Of a DNA stretch of 64,000 nucleotides, positions 15,649 through 25,194 are shown piece by piece. The translations under genes and the position numbers were made by a program. Source of the stretch: an unidentified eubacterium SCB49. GTDB taxonomy: Bacteria; Bacteroidota; Bacteroidia; Flavobacteriales; Flavobacteriaceae. Location of the stretch: positions 62,001-126,000 of the forward strand of contig ABCO01000007.1 in assembly GCA_000170815.1 (NCBI GenBank), in the 5' to 3' direction. Numbering within the stretch: the stretch's first letter is position 1; the number at the start of each line of letters is the position of its first letter. The notes under the pieces are model-generated. The model did no database searches, was not told the DNA's origin, and was given only the letters and a program-made list of their open reading frames with translations.

Positions 15649-16536
15649 ATGGTTACAACAAAAAAAATTCTATTAGATACTGGGTATCAATTTTCGTTAA
15701 AGCGAGAAGATTTGTTGTTTCCAGATATTAGCGGTAATAAGTTTAGAAAACTTAAATATCAATTAGAAAAAATAAAGAAATCTCCAGTTACCACTATATT
15801 AACTTTTGGAGGTGCATACTCTAACCATATTGCTGCGGTGGCAACTGCAGGAAAAAAATACAATTTAAAAACGATAGGGGTCATTAGAGGCGAAGAGCTT
15901 GCGACTAAATATTTAGAAAATCCTACCTTGACTTATGCAGAAAAGCAAGGTATGGACTTGGTGTTTGTAAGTAGAGAAGCCTATAAAAACAAAGAATCTC
16001 AAGCCTATATTGAAAGCTTAAAAGCTACGTATGGCGCGTTTCATTTAATCCCCGAAGGAGGTACAAATGCGCTAGCCATAAAAGGGTGTGCAGAGATACT
16101 ACAGCCAGAAGATGCGAATTATGATTATATCTGTGTGCCTGTAGGGACCGGAGGTACGCTAGCGGGTATAGTAACAAGTTTATTGCCCCATCAAAAAGCG
16201 ATTGGGTTTTCGGCATTAAAAGGAACATTTCAGAAAGAAATAGTATCAAGCTATACAAGCAATACTAATTTTGAAATACTAGATGATTATTGTTTTGGCG
16301 GCTATGCTAAAATAGATGAGACGCTTGTTCGTTTTATCAATACGTTTAAAGAAACTCACGGAGTTCAACTTGATCCTGTTTATACGGGAAAGATGTTATA
16401 TGGTATTCAAGATCTGATGAGAAAAGAATATTTCAGAAAAAATAGCAGTATTTTAGCAATTCATACTGGCGGTTTACAAGGAATTACTGGAATGAATCAA
16501 CGATTACAAAGACGAAAATTACCTATTATTATATGA
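15649..16536 (+). CDS. PLP-dependent D-cysteine desulfhydrase / ACC deaminase family enzyme
   Basis: A 295-residue fold-type II PLP enzyme. The PLP lysine lies in SGNKFRKLKYQL, followed by LTFGGAYSNHIAAVATAGKKY (the SNH phosphate/substrate loop) and CVPVGTGGTLAGIV (Gly-rich PLP phosphate-binding loop). Members are annotated either as D-cysteine desulfhydrase or as 1-aminocyclopropane-1-carboxylate deaminase. The residues that separate the two are not clear enough here to choose. The frame extends upstream to 15547, but promoter boxes lie in that extension, so the ATG at 15649 is used. The next gene starts four bases before this one ends, as ATGA. Confidence 0.85.
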   Translation: MVTTKKILLDTGYQFSLKREDLLFPDISGNKFRKLKYQLEKIKKSPVTTILTFGGAYSNHIAAVATAGKKYNLKTIGVIRGEELATKYLENPTLTYAEKQGMDLVFVSREAYKNKESQAYIESLKATYGAFHLIPEGGTNALAIKGCAEILQPEDANYDYICVPVGTGGTLAGIVTSLLPHQKAIGFSALKGTFQKEIVSSYTSNTNFEILDDYCFGGYAKIDETLVRFINTFKETHGVQLDPVYTGKMLYGIQDLMRKEYFRKNSSILAIHTGGLQGITGMNQRLQRRKLPIII

Positions 16537-17351
16537 ATATAAAATTAAAATACTCTGGCTTTATCTTACTTTTTTTAGTTGGATTTGTGGGTTGTAAATC
16601 TAAAAAAAAGGTGGTGTATAAAGAGAGAGCACCGCGTGTGGTAATAGATAATTCTAAAGAGAAACCTGTAGTTGCTACAACAACTCCTACTAAGCCTAGT
16701 GGTGGTAGTACAGATGTAGTGTCAAATTATATTAATACCTATAGTGAGATTGCTATGCAAGAGATGAAAGTGTATCATATTCCTGCTAGTATTACCTTGG
16801 CTCAAGGGATTTTAGAGAGTGGTGCAGGTAATGGAACACTTAGTAAAAGAGCAAATAATCATTTTGGTATTAAATGTCACACGGGTTGGACCGGAGATCG
16901 TGTGTATCATGATGACGACGAGGCTCAAGAATGTTTTAGAAAATACGTAGATCCAAAAACCTCATTTAGAGATCATTCGCTGTTTTTAGCAGAACGAAGC
17001 AGGTATCGTTTTTTATTTAGCTTAGATAAAGACGATTATAAAGGATGGGCAAAAGGGCTACGAAAGGCTGGATATGCTACAGATCCAAAATATCCAGACA
17101 AATTAATTAGCCTTATAGAGCGTTATGATCTTGATGCCTATGATGCTGCCGTGTTAGGAGGAGCAAAAACACCTGTTAGCACTACTAGTGTTACAGCAAC
17201 TAGAGGGGCTTCTTATACCGTAAAAAAAGGCGATACATTATATTCTATAGCAACAAAGCATCGTTTAACTGTAGATGAGCTTAAGGCTATAAATGGATTG
17301 ACTTCAAATAATATTTCAATAGGGCAAATCGTATATTTGCAACCTCAATAA
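16533..17351 (+). CDS. Glucosaminidase-domain lipoprotein with LysM (peptidoglycan hydrolase)
   Basis: A 272-residue envelope protein. A lipoprotein signal ends at [10 protein letters not shown] (Cys at about 21). A glucosaminidase domain spans about 65-205 with [35 protein letters not shown] (catalytic Glu in ILESG) and [27 protein letters not shown] single LysM repeat sits at the end (about 226-270; [29 protein letters not shown]). It should cleave glycan strands of peptidoglycan, and LysM anchors it to the wall. It is coupled to the upstream PLP-enzyme gene by an ATGA overlap and lies nine bases before hemL, but no shared pathway is evident. Confidence 0.9.
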   Translation: MNIKLKYSGFILLFLVGFVGCKSKKKVVYKERAPRVVIDNSKEKPVVATTTPTKPSGGSTDVVSNYINTYSEIAMQEMKVYHIPASITLAQGILESGAGNGTLSKRANNHFGIKCHTGWTGDRVYHDDDEAQECFRKYVDPKTSFRDHSLFLAERSRYRFLFSLDKDDYKGWAKGLRKAGYATDPKYPDKLISLIERYDLDAYDAAVLGGAKTPVSTTSVTATRGASYTVKKGDTLYSIATKHRLTVDELKAINGLTSNNISIGQIVYLQPQ

Positions 17352-17359
17352 AACATATC

Positions 17360-18646
17360 ATGCAATACAAAAGAAGTAGTGCGCTTTTTAAAGAGGCGCA
17401 AGACGTAATTCCGGGAGGCGTAAACTCGCCCGTAAGAGCGTTTAAAGGAGTGGGTGGTCATCCTATATTTATTAATAGTGCAAAAGGCGCTTATTTATTT
17501 GATGAAGACAATAACCAGTTAATCGATTATATTAACTCGTGGGGGCCTATGATTTTAGGTCATGCCTATCATCCCGTAGTCGAGGCGATTACAGATACGG
17601 CAAAAAAAGGGACTTCTTTTGGTGCTCCTACGGTGCTAGAAACTGAGATTGCTCAGCTGGCTGTTGCTATGGTGCCTAATATAGATAAAATTCGTTTTGT
17701 GAATAGCGGAACAGAGGCTTGTATGAGTGCTGTTAGGCTAGCAAGAGGATATACTTCTAGAGAAAAAATAATAAAATTTGCAGGTTGTTATCACGGCCAC
17801 AGTGATTCTTTTTTAATTCAAGCGGGAAGTGGTGCAATTACACTAGGAGTGCCTAATAGTCCTGGAGTTACAGCAGGTACTGCAAAAGATACTTTATTAG
17901 CGCAGTATAATAACTTAGCGCAGGTAAAAGAAATTTTAGAAGCCAATAAAAATGAAGTTGCGTGTATCATTATTGAGCCAGTAGCAGGTAATATGGGGTG
18001 TATTCCGCCAGCTCCAGGTTTTCTTGAAGGGTTACGCGCTTTATGTGATGAACACGGTGCTTTGTTAATTTTTGATGAGGTAATGACAGGTTTTAGACTT
18101 GCAAAAGGTGGTGCTCAAGAGTTATTTAATATAAAAGCAGATATTATTACCTTCGGAAAAGTGATAGGTGGTGGTTTGCCGGTAGGTGCATTTGCAGGTA
18201 GGGCAGAAATCATGGATTATTTAGCGCCAATAGGACCTGTGTATCAAGCAGGAACTTTAAGTGGAAATCCGCTTGCTATGGCAGCCGGAATTACCATGTT
18301 AAAAGAGCTAAATGATAATCCTGATGTATTTACAGCGATTAACAAAAAAACCGAAAGGCTTCATTTAGGTATGGAGGCAGAATTGAAGAAACATAACATT
18401 CCTCATACAATCAATAGAGTAGGTTCTATGATTTCGGTACATTTTTCTGATGATCCTGTTGTAGACTTTGCTTCTGCAGCGGCGGCGAGTGGTGAGAGGT
18501 TTAACTTATTTTTCCACGGGCTTTTAGCAGAAGGGATTTACATTGCGCCAAGTGCTTTTGAGACTTGGTTTATCTCAAATGCTTTAACGGATGCCGATAT
18601 AGATAAAACAATTACAGCTGTAGGTAAGATTGTAGCTGCTTGGTAA
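17360..18646 (+). CDS. hemL: Glutamate-1-semialdehyde 2,1-aminomutase
   Basis: A 428-residue PLP enzyme that converts glutamate-1-semialdehyde to 5-aminolevulinate in heme biosynthesis. Diagnostic parts are [18 protein letters not shown] at the N-terminus, [27 protein letters not shown] [28 protein letters not shown] and the PLP-lysine motif [17 protein letters not shown]. Length is normal. It follows the glucosaminidase gene by nine bases and is closed by a strong terminator, so it is the last gene of a three-gene run from 15649. Confidence 0.97.
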   Translation: MQYKRSSALFKEAQDVIPGGVNSPVRAFKGVGGHPIFINSAKGAYLFDEDNNQLIDYINSWGPMILGHAYHPVVEAITDTAKKGTSFGAPTVLETEIAQLAVAMVPNIDKIRFVNSGTEACMSAVRLARGYTSREKIIKFAGCYHGHSDSFLIQAGSGAITLGVPNSPGVTAGTAKDTLLAQYNNLAQVKEILEANKNEVACIIIEPVAGNMGCIPPAPGFLEGLRALCDEHGALLIFDEVMTGFRLAKGGAQELFNIKADIITFGKVIGGGLPVGAFAGRAEIMDYLAPIGPVYQAGTLSGNPLAMAAGITMLKELNDNPDVFTAINKKTERLHLGMEAELKKHNIPHTINRVGSMISVHFSDDPVVDFASAAAASGERFNLFFHGLLAEGIYIAPSAFETWFISNALTDADIDKTITAVGKIVAAW

Positions 18647-18656
18647 AAAAAATAAT

Positions 18657-18699
18657 CCCGTTTTATACTGAAACTTGTTCAGTGTAAAACGGGGTTTTT
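18657..18699. terminator. Bidirectional terminator after hemL
   Basis: CCCGTTTTATACTGAA pairs with TTCAGTGTAAAACGGG and is followed by TTTTTA. It separates hemL from the convergent gene at 18719. Confidence 0.9.
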
Positions 18700-18718
18700 A
18701 TATAACGGTGCGTTATTA

Positions 18719-19069
18719 TTAGTTGTTGTCCATTGCTTTCCATTTAGCATATTGACCGTCTGTAAGTGCTTTACGCATAGCTTGATCAAAAGCAGCATCG
18801 TATTTAGCTTTGTTTGCTTTTGCGTCTACAGCAGAGACTTTATCGTTATTTACATATCTTTTGTAGTTTACTTCTTTTTGAACAAAAGCTCTAAAAAGCG
18901 TACGTTCTTGATCTGCAGTAAAATCTAGTGATTTGTCTAATTCTGCAAGCTGTATTTTTGCAATTGCTTCTGGTCTGTTGCCGTTTTGAGATAAACTCTG
19001 TGCATTCACAGATTGGCTACCTAAAGCAAAAATAAAGGCAAATGCTATAACTGATAAAAACTTTTTCAT
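18719..19069 (-). CDS. Small exported helical protein of unknown function
   Basis: A 116-residue protein with a clear signal peptide (MKKFLSVIAFAFIFALGSQSVNAQ). The mature part is Ala/Lys-rich and helical (AKIQLAELDKSLDFTADQERTLFRAFVQKEVNYKRYV...). Spacing such as LDLTADQ...LFRAFVQKE is reminiscent of small periplasmic LTXXQ/Spy-like proteins of Bacteroidota, but I cannot make a firm family call. The open frame extends upstream to 19126, but the Met at 19069 begins the signal peptide and is the better start. It is monocistronic, with the terminator at 18657-18699. Confidence 0.75.
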   Translation of the reverse strand: MKKFLSVIAFAFIFALGSQSVNAQSLSQNGNRPEAIAKIQLAELDKSLDFTADQERTLFRAFVQKEVNYKRYVNNDKVSAVDAKANKAKYDAAFDQAMRKALTDGQYAKWKAMDNN

Positions 19070-19186
19070 TCTGTTTGGTTTTAATTTGAGAGTACTAAAA
19101 TAAATATTTTGATTAACTATATTCAATTATTGAGCCAAAATGTGTTAAAATATAAGAAAGCTGATACTTTAATCTAAATTTTGGTC

Positions 19187-20452
19187 CTATTCTTCAATAA
19201 TATCTAGGTATTCTATAAGCATTGCTACAGCTTCTTCGTGGACAATTGTTCGACCTAATTGAGGCATTCTGTAAGTTGGTATGGTGCTTTGTGTTCTTGC
19301 TTCAATTTCTCCTCTATTTGCGTAAATTCCAGTATCAACTTGTGGTGTTTCGTATCTAAAATCGATTGCGAAATTAGTTACTTCTCCTCCAGGTTGGTGA
19401 CAATGTGCACAGTTCACATCCATATAAGCACGTGCTCGCTCAAAAATAGTGTACGTAGCTTCGTCAGTCCAATCTGGTAAAACGCTAATTTCTGTAGGGT
19501 TTGAAAGTCCTGTTAATGTTTCGTTGTCTATAAAGGTTTGTAATTGGTTTTGATTTCCTGAATTGGCAGGAGTAAAATTCATGCTTCTTAATTTTAAACC
19601 TATAGGAAATGTATTTCCATTATTGTTATGACAAGTAGCACAATCTTGTTTAGAAGGAATTTCGTAACTGATGTTTTGGGTGTTTCCTTCAATATCGATA
19701 TAAGAAATGGCTTCTACGCTAGAGGTTTCTCTATATGTAGCGTCAGTTTGGTCCTCGTTCCAGATATAGTCTCCAGCTTCCCAAACGCCATTAATTTTTA
19801 AGAAAATACGCGTTTCGATAATTTGTTTTCCCAAAGAAGGATCTCTGTCATCTATGTTGTAATAAAAGGTTTTAGCAATTAATGTGTTGTTTGGAAAATC
19901 TGGAAGTAAGTCACTTCCTGTATATTCCATAGCCTTACCTTCTGGAAGTCTAATTAAGCGTTGTTTTGCAGCATAATCTGTAAAAAGCGTGCTGTTTATT
20001 TCGTAAAGTTGCACTCCTTGTGCAGGTGTTAAGCTTGAAAAAGTTCCTTGAAACACCCCCATATCTGTTAGGCTGTCTTCAAAAGCCAAAGGGATAGCAT
20101 CTGTAGTGGCTATCACAAGGTTACTTGCTTCAGATTCGTCATTGTTTGTGCCTACTGCAGTGACGTAATAGGTGTATGAGCTGTCCGCTTCTAGGCTTGT
20201 TACCACTTGTTGTGTTTCGGTTACATTACTAAAGATTACAGTGTCGTCTTGGTATATGTTATACCCTATAACCTCGTTTCCTTGGGTAGGAGGATTCCAT
20301 TGTAATTCTAATGAATTTTCATTAAGAATAATGGCTATTAAATTTTGTGGAGCAGATGGAGTTGTGTCTACCGCAACATAATCGTCATCACCACCACAGC
20401 TAAAAAGTAGCAAGGCAATGCTAAGGGTAAAAAATAATTTTAAACTTTTCAT
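19187..20452 (-). CDS. FN3 domain plus two-heme cytochrome c family lipoprotein (TIGR03806/SO2930-like)
   Basis: A 421-residue lipoprotein (LLLFSCGGDDD). A fibronectin type III domain spans about 35-117 (SAPQNLIAIILNENSLELQWNPP...YTYYVTAVGTNNDES). The rest is a domain with two CxxCH heme sites, CATCHNNNGNTFPIGLKLRSMN and CAHCHQPGGEVTNFAIDFRYE, like the SO2930 family, usually described as conserved hypothetical di-heme cytochromes. It is probably an outer-membrane electron carrier with an FN3 spacer. The start at 20452 is chosen over an upstream frame extension because it begins the lipoprotein signal and a -7 box lies 15 bases ahead. Confidence 0.8.
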   Translation of the reverse strand: MKSLKLFFTLSIALLLFSCGGDDDYVAVDTTPSAPQNLIAIILNENSLELQWNPPTQGNEVIGYNIYQDDTVIFSNVTETQQVVTSLEADSSYTYYVTAVGTNNDESEASNLVIATTDAIPLAFEDSLTDMGVFQGTFSSLTPAQGVQLYEINSTLFTDYAAKQRLIRLPEGKAMEYTGSDLLPDFPNNTLIAKTFYYNIDDRDPSLGKQIIETRIFLKINGVWEAGDYIWNEDQTDATYRETSSVEAISYIDIEGNTQNISYEIPSKQDCATCHNNNGNTFPIGLKLRSMNFTPANSGNQNQLQTFIDNETLTGLSNPTEISVLPDWTDEATYTIFERARAYMDVNCAHCHQPGGEVTNFAIDFRYETPQVDTGIYANRGEIEARTQSTIPTYRMPQLGRTIVHEEAVAMLIEYLDIIEE

Positions 20453-20467
20453 AGTAATCAATTTTTT

Positions 20468-20475
20468 CAAATGTA
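20468..20475 (-). promoter_or_regulatory. -7 box TACATTTG for the cytochrome lipoprotein gene
   Basis: On the - strand this reads TACATTTG, fitting TAnnTTTG, 15 bases upstream of the ATG at 20452. Confidence 0.6.
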
Positions 20476-20830
20476 TAAAAATACAATCACACAAGATGCA
20501 GTAGCTGATACTTATTTAACTCATTCAATTACACGGTATACATACTCAAATGAGGTGTTTGCTATTTGGTTGTTTTAGATTTTAATGCTTTGGTTTAGAT
20601 TTGTTTAAGCCCAATTAAATATGTTGTTTGAACATATTCATTATCTGTAAAATTAATTTTAAGCGTGTGTTAATTGGTTTCGCTAAGGGTAGGATAAAGA
20701 TTTTTTGCTGTTGATTTTGGTATGAGGTAACACCAAATTTTAGAAGGAAAAATCTATGAATAAGAGCTTTTTTGAAACACTTTAAAAATCTTACCGTCTT
20801 AAATGTGAATAGTGAAGTTGATTTCTTCCT

Positions 20831-20902
20831 AAAACCGTTCAGAATACTGTATTAAGTTACAGGCCGCCTATGCCAAAAGGAAGGTTTTTTCTGAACGGTT
20901 TT
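20831..20902. other. Long hairpin, 13-bp perfect arms with a 46-base loop
   Basis: AAAACCGTTCAGA (20831-20843) is exactly complementary to 20890-20902. The gene at 20906 (- strand) ends four bases away, so the structure could be its terminator, but only a weak T-run follows on either strand. The rest of the gap 20453-20905 (about 450 bases) holds the promoter at 20468 and no gene. Confidence 0.6.
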
Positions 20903-20905
20903 TAC

Positions 20906-22366
20906 TTATCTACTCACGAGCTCTAGGGTTACATTATAAAGATTTTGCTGTGTCATTTTTGCTTTTAGCCAAGCGTAAAAACTCATTACAAATATGTCTT
21001 CACGCGCTGTACCTATCCATTTAAAAGAAGTTTCTACCTTGTTTTCAAAATCCTGACTGGTTACTTGAGATGGGTTGTCGTAATATTGTTGTACCATATT
21101 TATAAAAGTAAGTGCTCTATTTTCTCCTGCTTTTTTAAGTTTTGAGCCAAACCGTTTTTTAAAACTTTCAAGCCTTGACCATACTAGATCAAGCTTGTCT
21201 AATTCTACAAGGATTAAAATTTCGATAATTGCTTTTTTAACCACCCAGATCCAACCCATTTTTTTTTCATACCACTGGTCGCTATGGTTTAACTGTTTGA
21301 AAATATGATAAGCATCACTAAACTGAGATTGTTGAAAATAACACATGATGAGTGTGATTTGTCCGTCTAAAGAATTGTGTTTGTGGTTTTGTAATAGCGC
21401 TATTGCTTCTGTAGCTGCCCCGCTGTAATTAAGGTTGATCGCTTGGAGCTCCATCCATTTGTCTTCAAAAAGGCGTTGGTATTTTCTTTTTTGTTTTTCC
21501 ATCTGTAGCTTCATTTTAGCCGTGAATGATAACGAGGCGGTAAAGTCTTTATTTCTGAAATAGCTCACGGCCATTAAATGCAATATTAAAATATGGTAGT
21601 ACAAATGCTTTTCTGCGAGTGCTTCTTTTTCTGAAACAATAGTGTAGAGTTCATGCATGTAGCTTGCAATTTCAAAATAATTACGGTGCATTTCTGCCGC
21701 TGTAACTAGCACATTCATTAATTGAAACAATGACTTAAAGGTAAATCCAGTATTTGGTGAGATATTATAAGTGGCGAGTACTTCTATAATCACTCGTTTT
21801 GCAGATACTTTTGGGTTGTCTGCTAATCTGGCTTTAATAGTGGCATAAGCCATGGCAAGGTGTTGCTCTTGATTAAAGTATTTTAAGTTTTGTTCTGCAG
21901 CTGCGATGATGCTTTCTAAAGATGTGTTGGTCTGCAAGTGTGCATACTGGATTTTTGTATGGTAGATTTCTGTGAGTATTGCATATATCTCAAACTGTAG
22001 TGCTTTTTGCTCAGCCTTAGCCAGTGTCTTTATTGCTATTTTATAATGGCGTTGTTCAAAAAATATACGAGCTGCTAGTAATAATCTTAAGGTGTCAAGT
22101 TCTTCAGAGGTTTCTCCTTTAAAACTTTGTGAAGCTACAAAGTCTATCACAGCATCTTGTAATCTTTTATGTAAGGCGTGATATGCGTTTCTGGCAGGTT
22201 TGCCATAAATTTTTTCATCAATTTTTTCGGTGTTATTGGTGCGTAATAATTTATATAGTTGGAGGTTTTTTGTGTCGCCTCTTCGGTTCTTTTGCTTGAG
22301 GTAACGTGTAAACTCTTGCTCATCTTCTTCAGAAAACTGCTGTATTATTAAAGAAATATTACTCAT
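20906..22366 (-). CDS. Large helical repeat protein of unknown function
   Basis: A 486-residue, largely alpha-helical, soluble protein. It starts MSNISLIIQQFSEEDEQEFTRYLKQKNRRGDTKNLQLYKLL and continues with many helix pairs resembling TPR-like repeats (for example RLLLAARIFFEQRHYKIAIKTLAKAEQKALQ and AISLLQNHKHNSLDGQITLIMCYFQQSQFSDAYHIFKQL). There is no signal peptide or membrane segment. It belongs to a Bacteroidota family I recognise by shape only, without a known role; a protein-protein scaffold is plausible. It is divergent from the membrane operon at 22696. A 14-base sequence overlapping the start region is repeated 66 bases upstream (22365-22378 and 22431-22444). Confidence 0.7.
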   Translation of the reverse strand: MSNISLIIQQFSEEDEQEFTRYLKQKNRRGDTKNLQLYKLLRTNNTEKIDEKIYGKPARNAYHALHKRLQDAVIDFVASQSFKGETSEELDTLRLLLAARIFFEQRHYKIAIKTLAKAEQKALQFEIYAILTEIYHTKIQYAHLQTNTSLESIIAAAEQNLKYFNQEQHLAMAYATIKARLADNPKVSAKRVIIEVLATYNISPNTGFTFKSLFQLMNVLVTAAEMHRNYFEIASYMHELYTIVSEKEALAEKHLYYHILILHLMAVSYFRNKDFTASLSFTAKMKLQMEKQKRKYQRLFEDKWMELQAINLNYSGAATEAIALLQNHKHNSLDGQITLIMCYFQQSQFSDAYHIFKQLNHSDQWYEKKMGWIWVVKKAIIEILILVELDKLDLVWSRLESFKKRFGSKLKKAGENRALTFINMVQQYYDNPSQVTSQDFENKVETSFKWIGTAREDIFVMSFYAWLKAKMTQQNLYNVTLELVSR

Positions 22367-22378
22367 TTAATCGTAAGT
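22365..22378. repeat. 14-bp direct repeat, copy 1 (over the start codon of the gene at 20906)
   Basis: ATTTAATCGTAAGT includes part of the start codon complement and recurs exactly at 22431-22444, spaced 66 bases. Confidence 0.7.
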
Positions 22379-22430
22379 AAATTGGTGCTTAATTTTAGTA
22401 AATATATGTGTAAATAAGTGTTTATTATTT

Positions 22431-22444
22431 ATTTAATCGTAAGT
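22431..22444. repeat. 14-bp direct repeat, copy 2
   Basis: Exact second copy of ATTTAATCGTAAGT in the divergent intergenic region 22367-22695. Apart from this pair, I see no other gene or strong signal in that gap. Confidence 0.7.
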
Positions 22445-22695
22445 TTTTTAAAAAAGTAACATTTCCGAAGCTATGAATGCATCGCATCTTTGTACCCACA
22501 TAAATAATTAATACCAGTTTAATTATTTAATGGTGTATTGCTAATTTGAATTATTTTTTGTTCAGATGAAAGGAGAAAAATAAAGCATAGCAGTAGCTAC
22601 GGTTTTTATTTTATCCTGAAATATGGGCTAAAAAGAAACAAATTATATGCGGCATTAGATTGTTATACTGGTATCCATCATCAAAATTTAAAATT

Positions 22696-23205
22696 ATGGA
22701 AAATACATTTTCAAGTAACAAGAAACCAGTAAACGCTCCTTTAGTAAGTAGCATGGAAAACAAGAAGTCAAAGTCAGCTAAAAAAGTTGAAAAGTTTAAT
22801 TGTAAGCCTACATCTGCCTTTATAGGTGCGTCTTGGACAGCGCTTTTTGTGGGTATGGCTGCCTTTTGTATTGGATTATGGAATGCAGAGATGTGGCTTA
22901 ATGAGAAGGGGTATTACTTTACCATTTTACTGTTTGGATTGTTCTCAGTGATTTCGGTACAAAAAAGTGTGCGTGATAAAATGGAGGGCGTTCCGGTAAC
23001 CGATATTTATTACGGGATAAGTTGGTTTACGACTATAGCTTCTATTTTACTACTTGCAGTAGGGCTCTGGAATGCAGAGCTAGAATTAAGTGAAAAAGGT
23101 TTTTACGGCATAAGTTTTATGCTCGCCATCTTTTCTGCGGTTGCGGTTCAGAAAAACACCAGAGATGTGAAGTTTTTTAATGAAAAAACACAAGACAACG
23201 AGTAG
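22696..23205 (+). CDS. YiaA/YiaB-type two-domain inner-membrane protein
   Basis: A 169-residue membrane protein with two copies of the YiaAB two-helix domain. The repeats are [37 protein letters not shown]...VQKSVRDK and [34 protein letters not shown]...VQKNTRD, each with the conserved GLWNAE...EKGFY/YY core. The function of this family is unknown. The frame runs upstream to 22660 without a better Met, and the ATG at 22696 ([10 protein letters not shown]) is preferred. A terminator-like hairpin follows at 23219 before the next gene, so coupling to the DUF2157 gene is uncertain. Confidence 0.88.
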   Translation: MENTFSSNKKPVNAPLVSSMENKKSKSAKKVEKFNCKPTSAFIGASWTALFVGMAAFCIGLWNAEMWLNEKGYYFTILLFGLFSVISVQKSVRDKMEGVPVTDIYYGISWFTTIASILLLAVGLWNAELELSEKGFYGISFMLAIFSAVAVQKNTRDVKFFNEKTQDNE

Positions 23206-23218
23206 TAGTTTAGTTTAT

Positions 23219-23252
23219 AAAAGAGTAGCTTGCTTATAAGCTGCTCTTTTAT
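23219..23252 (+). terminator. Hairpin with T-run after the YiaAB gene
   Basis: AAGAGTAGCTT pairs with AAGCTGCTCTT (one G-U) and is followed by a T-rich tail. Confidence 0.75.
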
Positions 23253-23267
23253 TTTTAAATACATAAG

Positions 23268-24554
23268 ATGATGAACTCTAAAATAGAAAAAGAACTTGAC
23301 AAACTGCTCGAGGCAAAAGTGATTTCGCGCTCGGTACAGGAAGATATTAAAGCGTATTATGCAAAAGATACGGTAGAAAAACCTAATAAATTATTTGCCA
23401 TTTTTGGTGTGCTTGGCTCCTTGTTAACTGGCTTGGGGATCATATTAATTCTAGCTCATAATTGGGACGATTTTTCGCGTGCTACAAAAACCTTTTGGGC
23501 ATTTGTTCCTTTGGTAGTAGGGCAATTATTTGCGGCCTATACGTTATTTAAAAAAAGGAGTAGTGCCTGGAAAGAAACCGCTGCAGTATTTCTGTTTTTT
23601 GCTATTGGTGCAAGTATGGCTTTGGTGAGCCAGATTTATAATATACCAGGAGAGATGTCTTCGTTTTTACTTACTTGGATTGTGTTAGCGGCGCCATTGG
23701 TGTATCTACTTAAATCTCATGCAGTAGCATTGTTGCATCTATTGTTTGCTACAATTTATGCCTGTAATGTTGGGTGTTTTAATGATACCACTCCTTATTT
23801 GTATCTTCTACTATTGGGATGGTTGCTACCTTATTATTGGATGCAATTAAAATCTAAGCCAAGTAGTAATATCACAGGAATTTTTAATTGGTTCTTGCCA
23901 TTAAGTTTGTTAATTACACTAGGCGCATTTGTACAGTGGGATGATAGTTTTGTTTTCTTAACGTATATCTTTCTTTTTGGGCTATTTTATAATCTAGGAA
24001 AATTACCATTTTTTGAACATCAAAAAATGCGTGCCAATGGATATTTACTACTAGGTTCTTTAGGGACAGTTTTTACATTGTTTATTACAAGTTTTAGTTT
24101 TGTTTGGGATGAGTTTATTAATGATTTTTTGAGCATTAACGATACAGCTGTAACCATTGTTATAGGTCTTGTTACGCTAGCAGTGATTGCATTTATGTAT
24201 TCTAAAAAACGTTTAAGGCCTTTTAATCTTTTTCAGTATGTATTTGTTCTTTTTTTTGGTATTTGTCTTTTTAAAGAAGGAGGGAGTTTTGTACCTACAA
24301 TACTAGTAAATATTCTCATTCTAGCCTTAGGAGTTTTTGCGGTAGAAATGGGCGCTCGTAAAAACCTTTTTAGTGTTTTAAACTATGGTTTGCTTATTAT
24401 CACGGGGCTCATTACCTGCAGATTTTTTGATACAGATATTTCATTTGTGCTTCGAGGGTTATTATTTGTAGCCATTGGTGCAGGCTTCTTTGGGGCAAAT
24501 TATTTTATGTATAAAAAGCAACAGAAACAACAAAAACTTACAATAAATGAATAA
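23268..24554 (+). CDS. DUF2157 family multi-pass membrane protein
   Basis: A 428-residue protein. A short soluble head (MMNSKIEKELDKLLEAKVISRSVQEDIKAYYAK) is followed by the DUF2157 core LFAIFGVLGSLLTGLGIILILAHNWDDFSRATKTFWAFVPLV and then around a dozen membrane helices. DUF2157 proteins are uncharacterised. They often pair with a GDYXXLXY protein, as here, where the next gene overlaps this one by eight bases. It is probably cotranscribed with that gene. The function as a pair is unknown; their conserved pairing suggests one complex or process in the membrane. Confidence 0.88.
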   Translation: MMNSKIEKELDKLLEAKVISRSVQEDIKAYYAKDTVEKPNKLFAIFGVLGSLLTGLGIILILAHNWDDFSRATKTFWAFVPLVVGQLFAAYTLFKKRSSAWKETAAVFLFFAIGASMALVSQIYNIPGEMSSFLLTWIVLAAPLVYLLKSHAVALLHLLFATIYACNVGCFNDTTPYLYLLLLGWLLPYYWMQLKSKPSSNITGIFNWFLPLSLLITLGAFVQWDDSFVFLTYIFLFGLFYNLGKLPFFEHQKMRANGYLLLGSLGTVFTLFITSFSFVWDEFINDFLSINDTAVTIVIGLVTLAVIAFMYSKKRLRPFNLFQYVFVLFFGICLFKEGGSFVPTILVNILILALGVFAVEMGARKNLFSVLNYGLLIITGLITCRFFDTDISFVLRGLLFVAIGAGFFGANYFMYKKQQKQQKLTINE

Positions 24555-25122
24555 GATATATTTAATCATAGGCTTTATCATTATGGTAGCCGCACAATGG
24601 TTTGTTCCAGGACAAATGATTGTAGAACAAGAAAGCGTACTAACAGAAGGGACGGCCTATAAGTTTAAGACAAGGCCCATAGACCCCAGTGATCCTTTAA
24701 GAGGAAAATACATTACCCTTAATTTTGAAATGCAAAAGGCTTTTACAAAAGACAGCACCATAAACTATGGTGATGCGCTATATGTCTGTCTAAAAAATGA
24801 TGCAGATGGTTTTGCAAAAGCGACTATAGCTAGTAAAGAGAAACTAGATAATAAGCTAGATTATATTAAAGTTGAAGCAAATTATTATTTCCAAGACACC
24901 ATAAGCTTTAGGGTTCCTTTTAACACTTTTTATATGGAAGAAAGTAAGGCGTATCCAGCAGAAACTTTAGTGAGACAAGCAAATCGTGATAGTATTTTAA
25001 ATAACTGCTATGGGCTAGTTTATGTAAAAGACGACAGAGCCGTGCTAGAAAATGTACTAATAAATGATGAACCTATTAAAGACTATGTGGAACGACATAT
25101 AAAAGAAAACACCGAGCGCTAA
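24547..25122 (+). CDS. GDYXXLXY domain protein
   Basis: A 191-residue protein with one N-terminal membrane anchor (IYLIIGFIIMVAAQWFVPGQMI) and an extracytoplasmic domain carrying RPIDPSDPLRGKYITLNFEM, the family-defining motif (GDYxxLxY, here GKYITLNF). It overlaps the upstream DUF2157 gene by eight bases, which supports translational coupling. The family function is unknown. The stop codon lies inside a strong terminator stem (25107-25138). Confidence 0.85.
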   Translation: MNKIYLIIGFIIMVAAQWFVPGQMIVEQESVLTEGTAYKFKTRPIDPSDPLRGKYITLNFEMQKAFTKDSTINYGDALYVCLKNDADGFAKATIASKEKLDNKLDYIKVEANYYFQDTISFRVPFNTFYMEESKAYPAETLVRQANRDSILNNCYGLVYVKDDRAVLENVLINDEPIKDYVERHIKENTER

Positions 25123-25138
25123 CTCGGTGTTAATTTTG
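25107..25138 (+). terminator. Terminator overlapping the stop codon of the GDYXXLXY gene
   Basis: ACACCGAG pairs with CTCGGTGT, followed by TTAATTTT. A second stem, CGACTC/GAGTCG with a long T-run, follows near 25148-25192 and may serve the convergent lysS in the other direction. Confidence 0.75.
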
Positions 25139-25194
25139 ATGATTGGGGCGACTCTTTTCTTTAGCGAGATGGAGTCGTTTTTTTTTTTGTTTTG

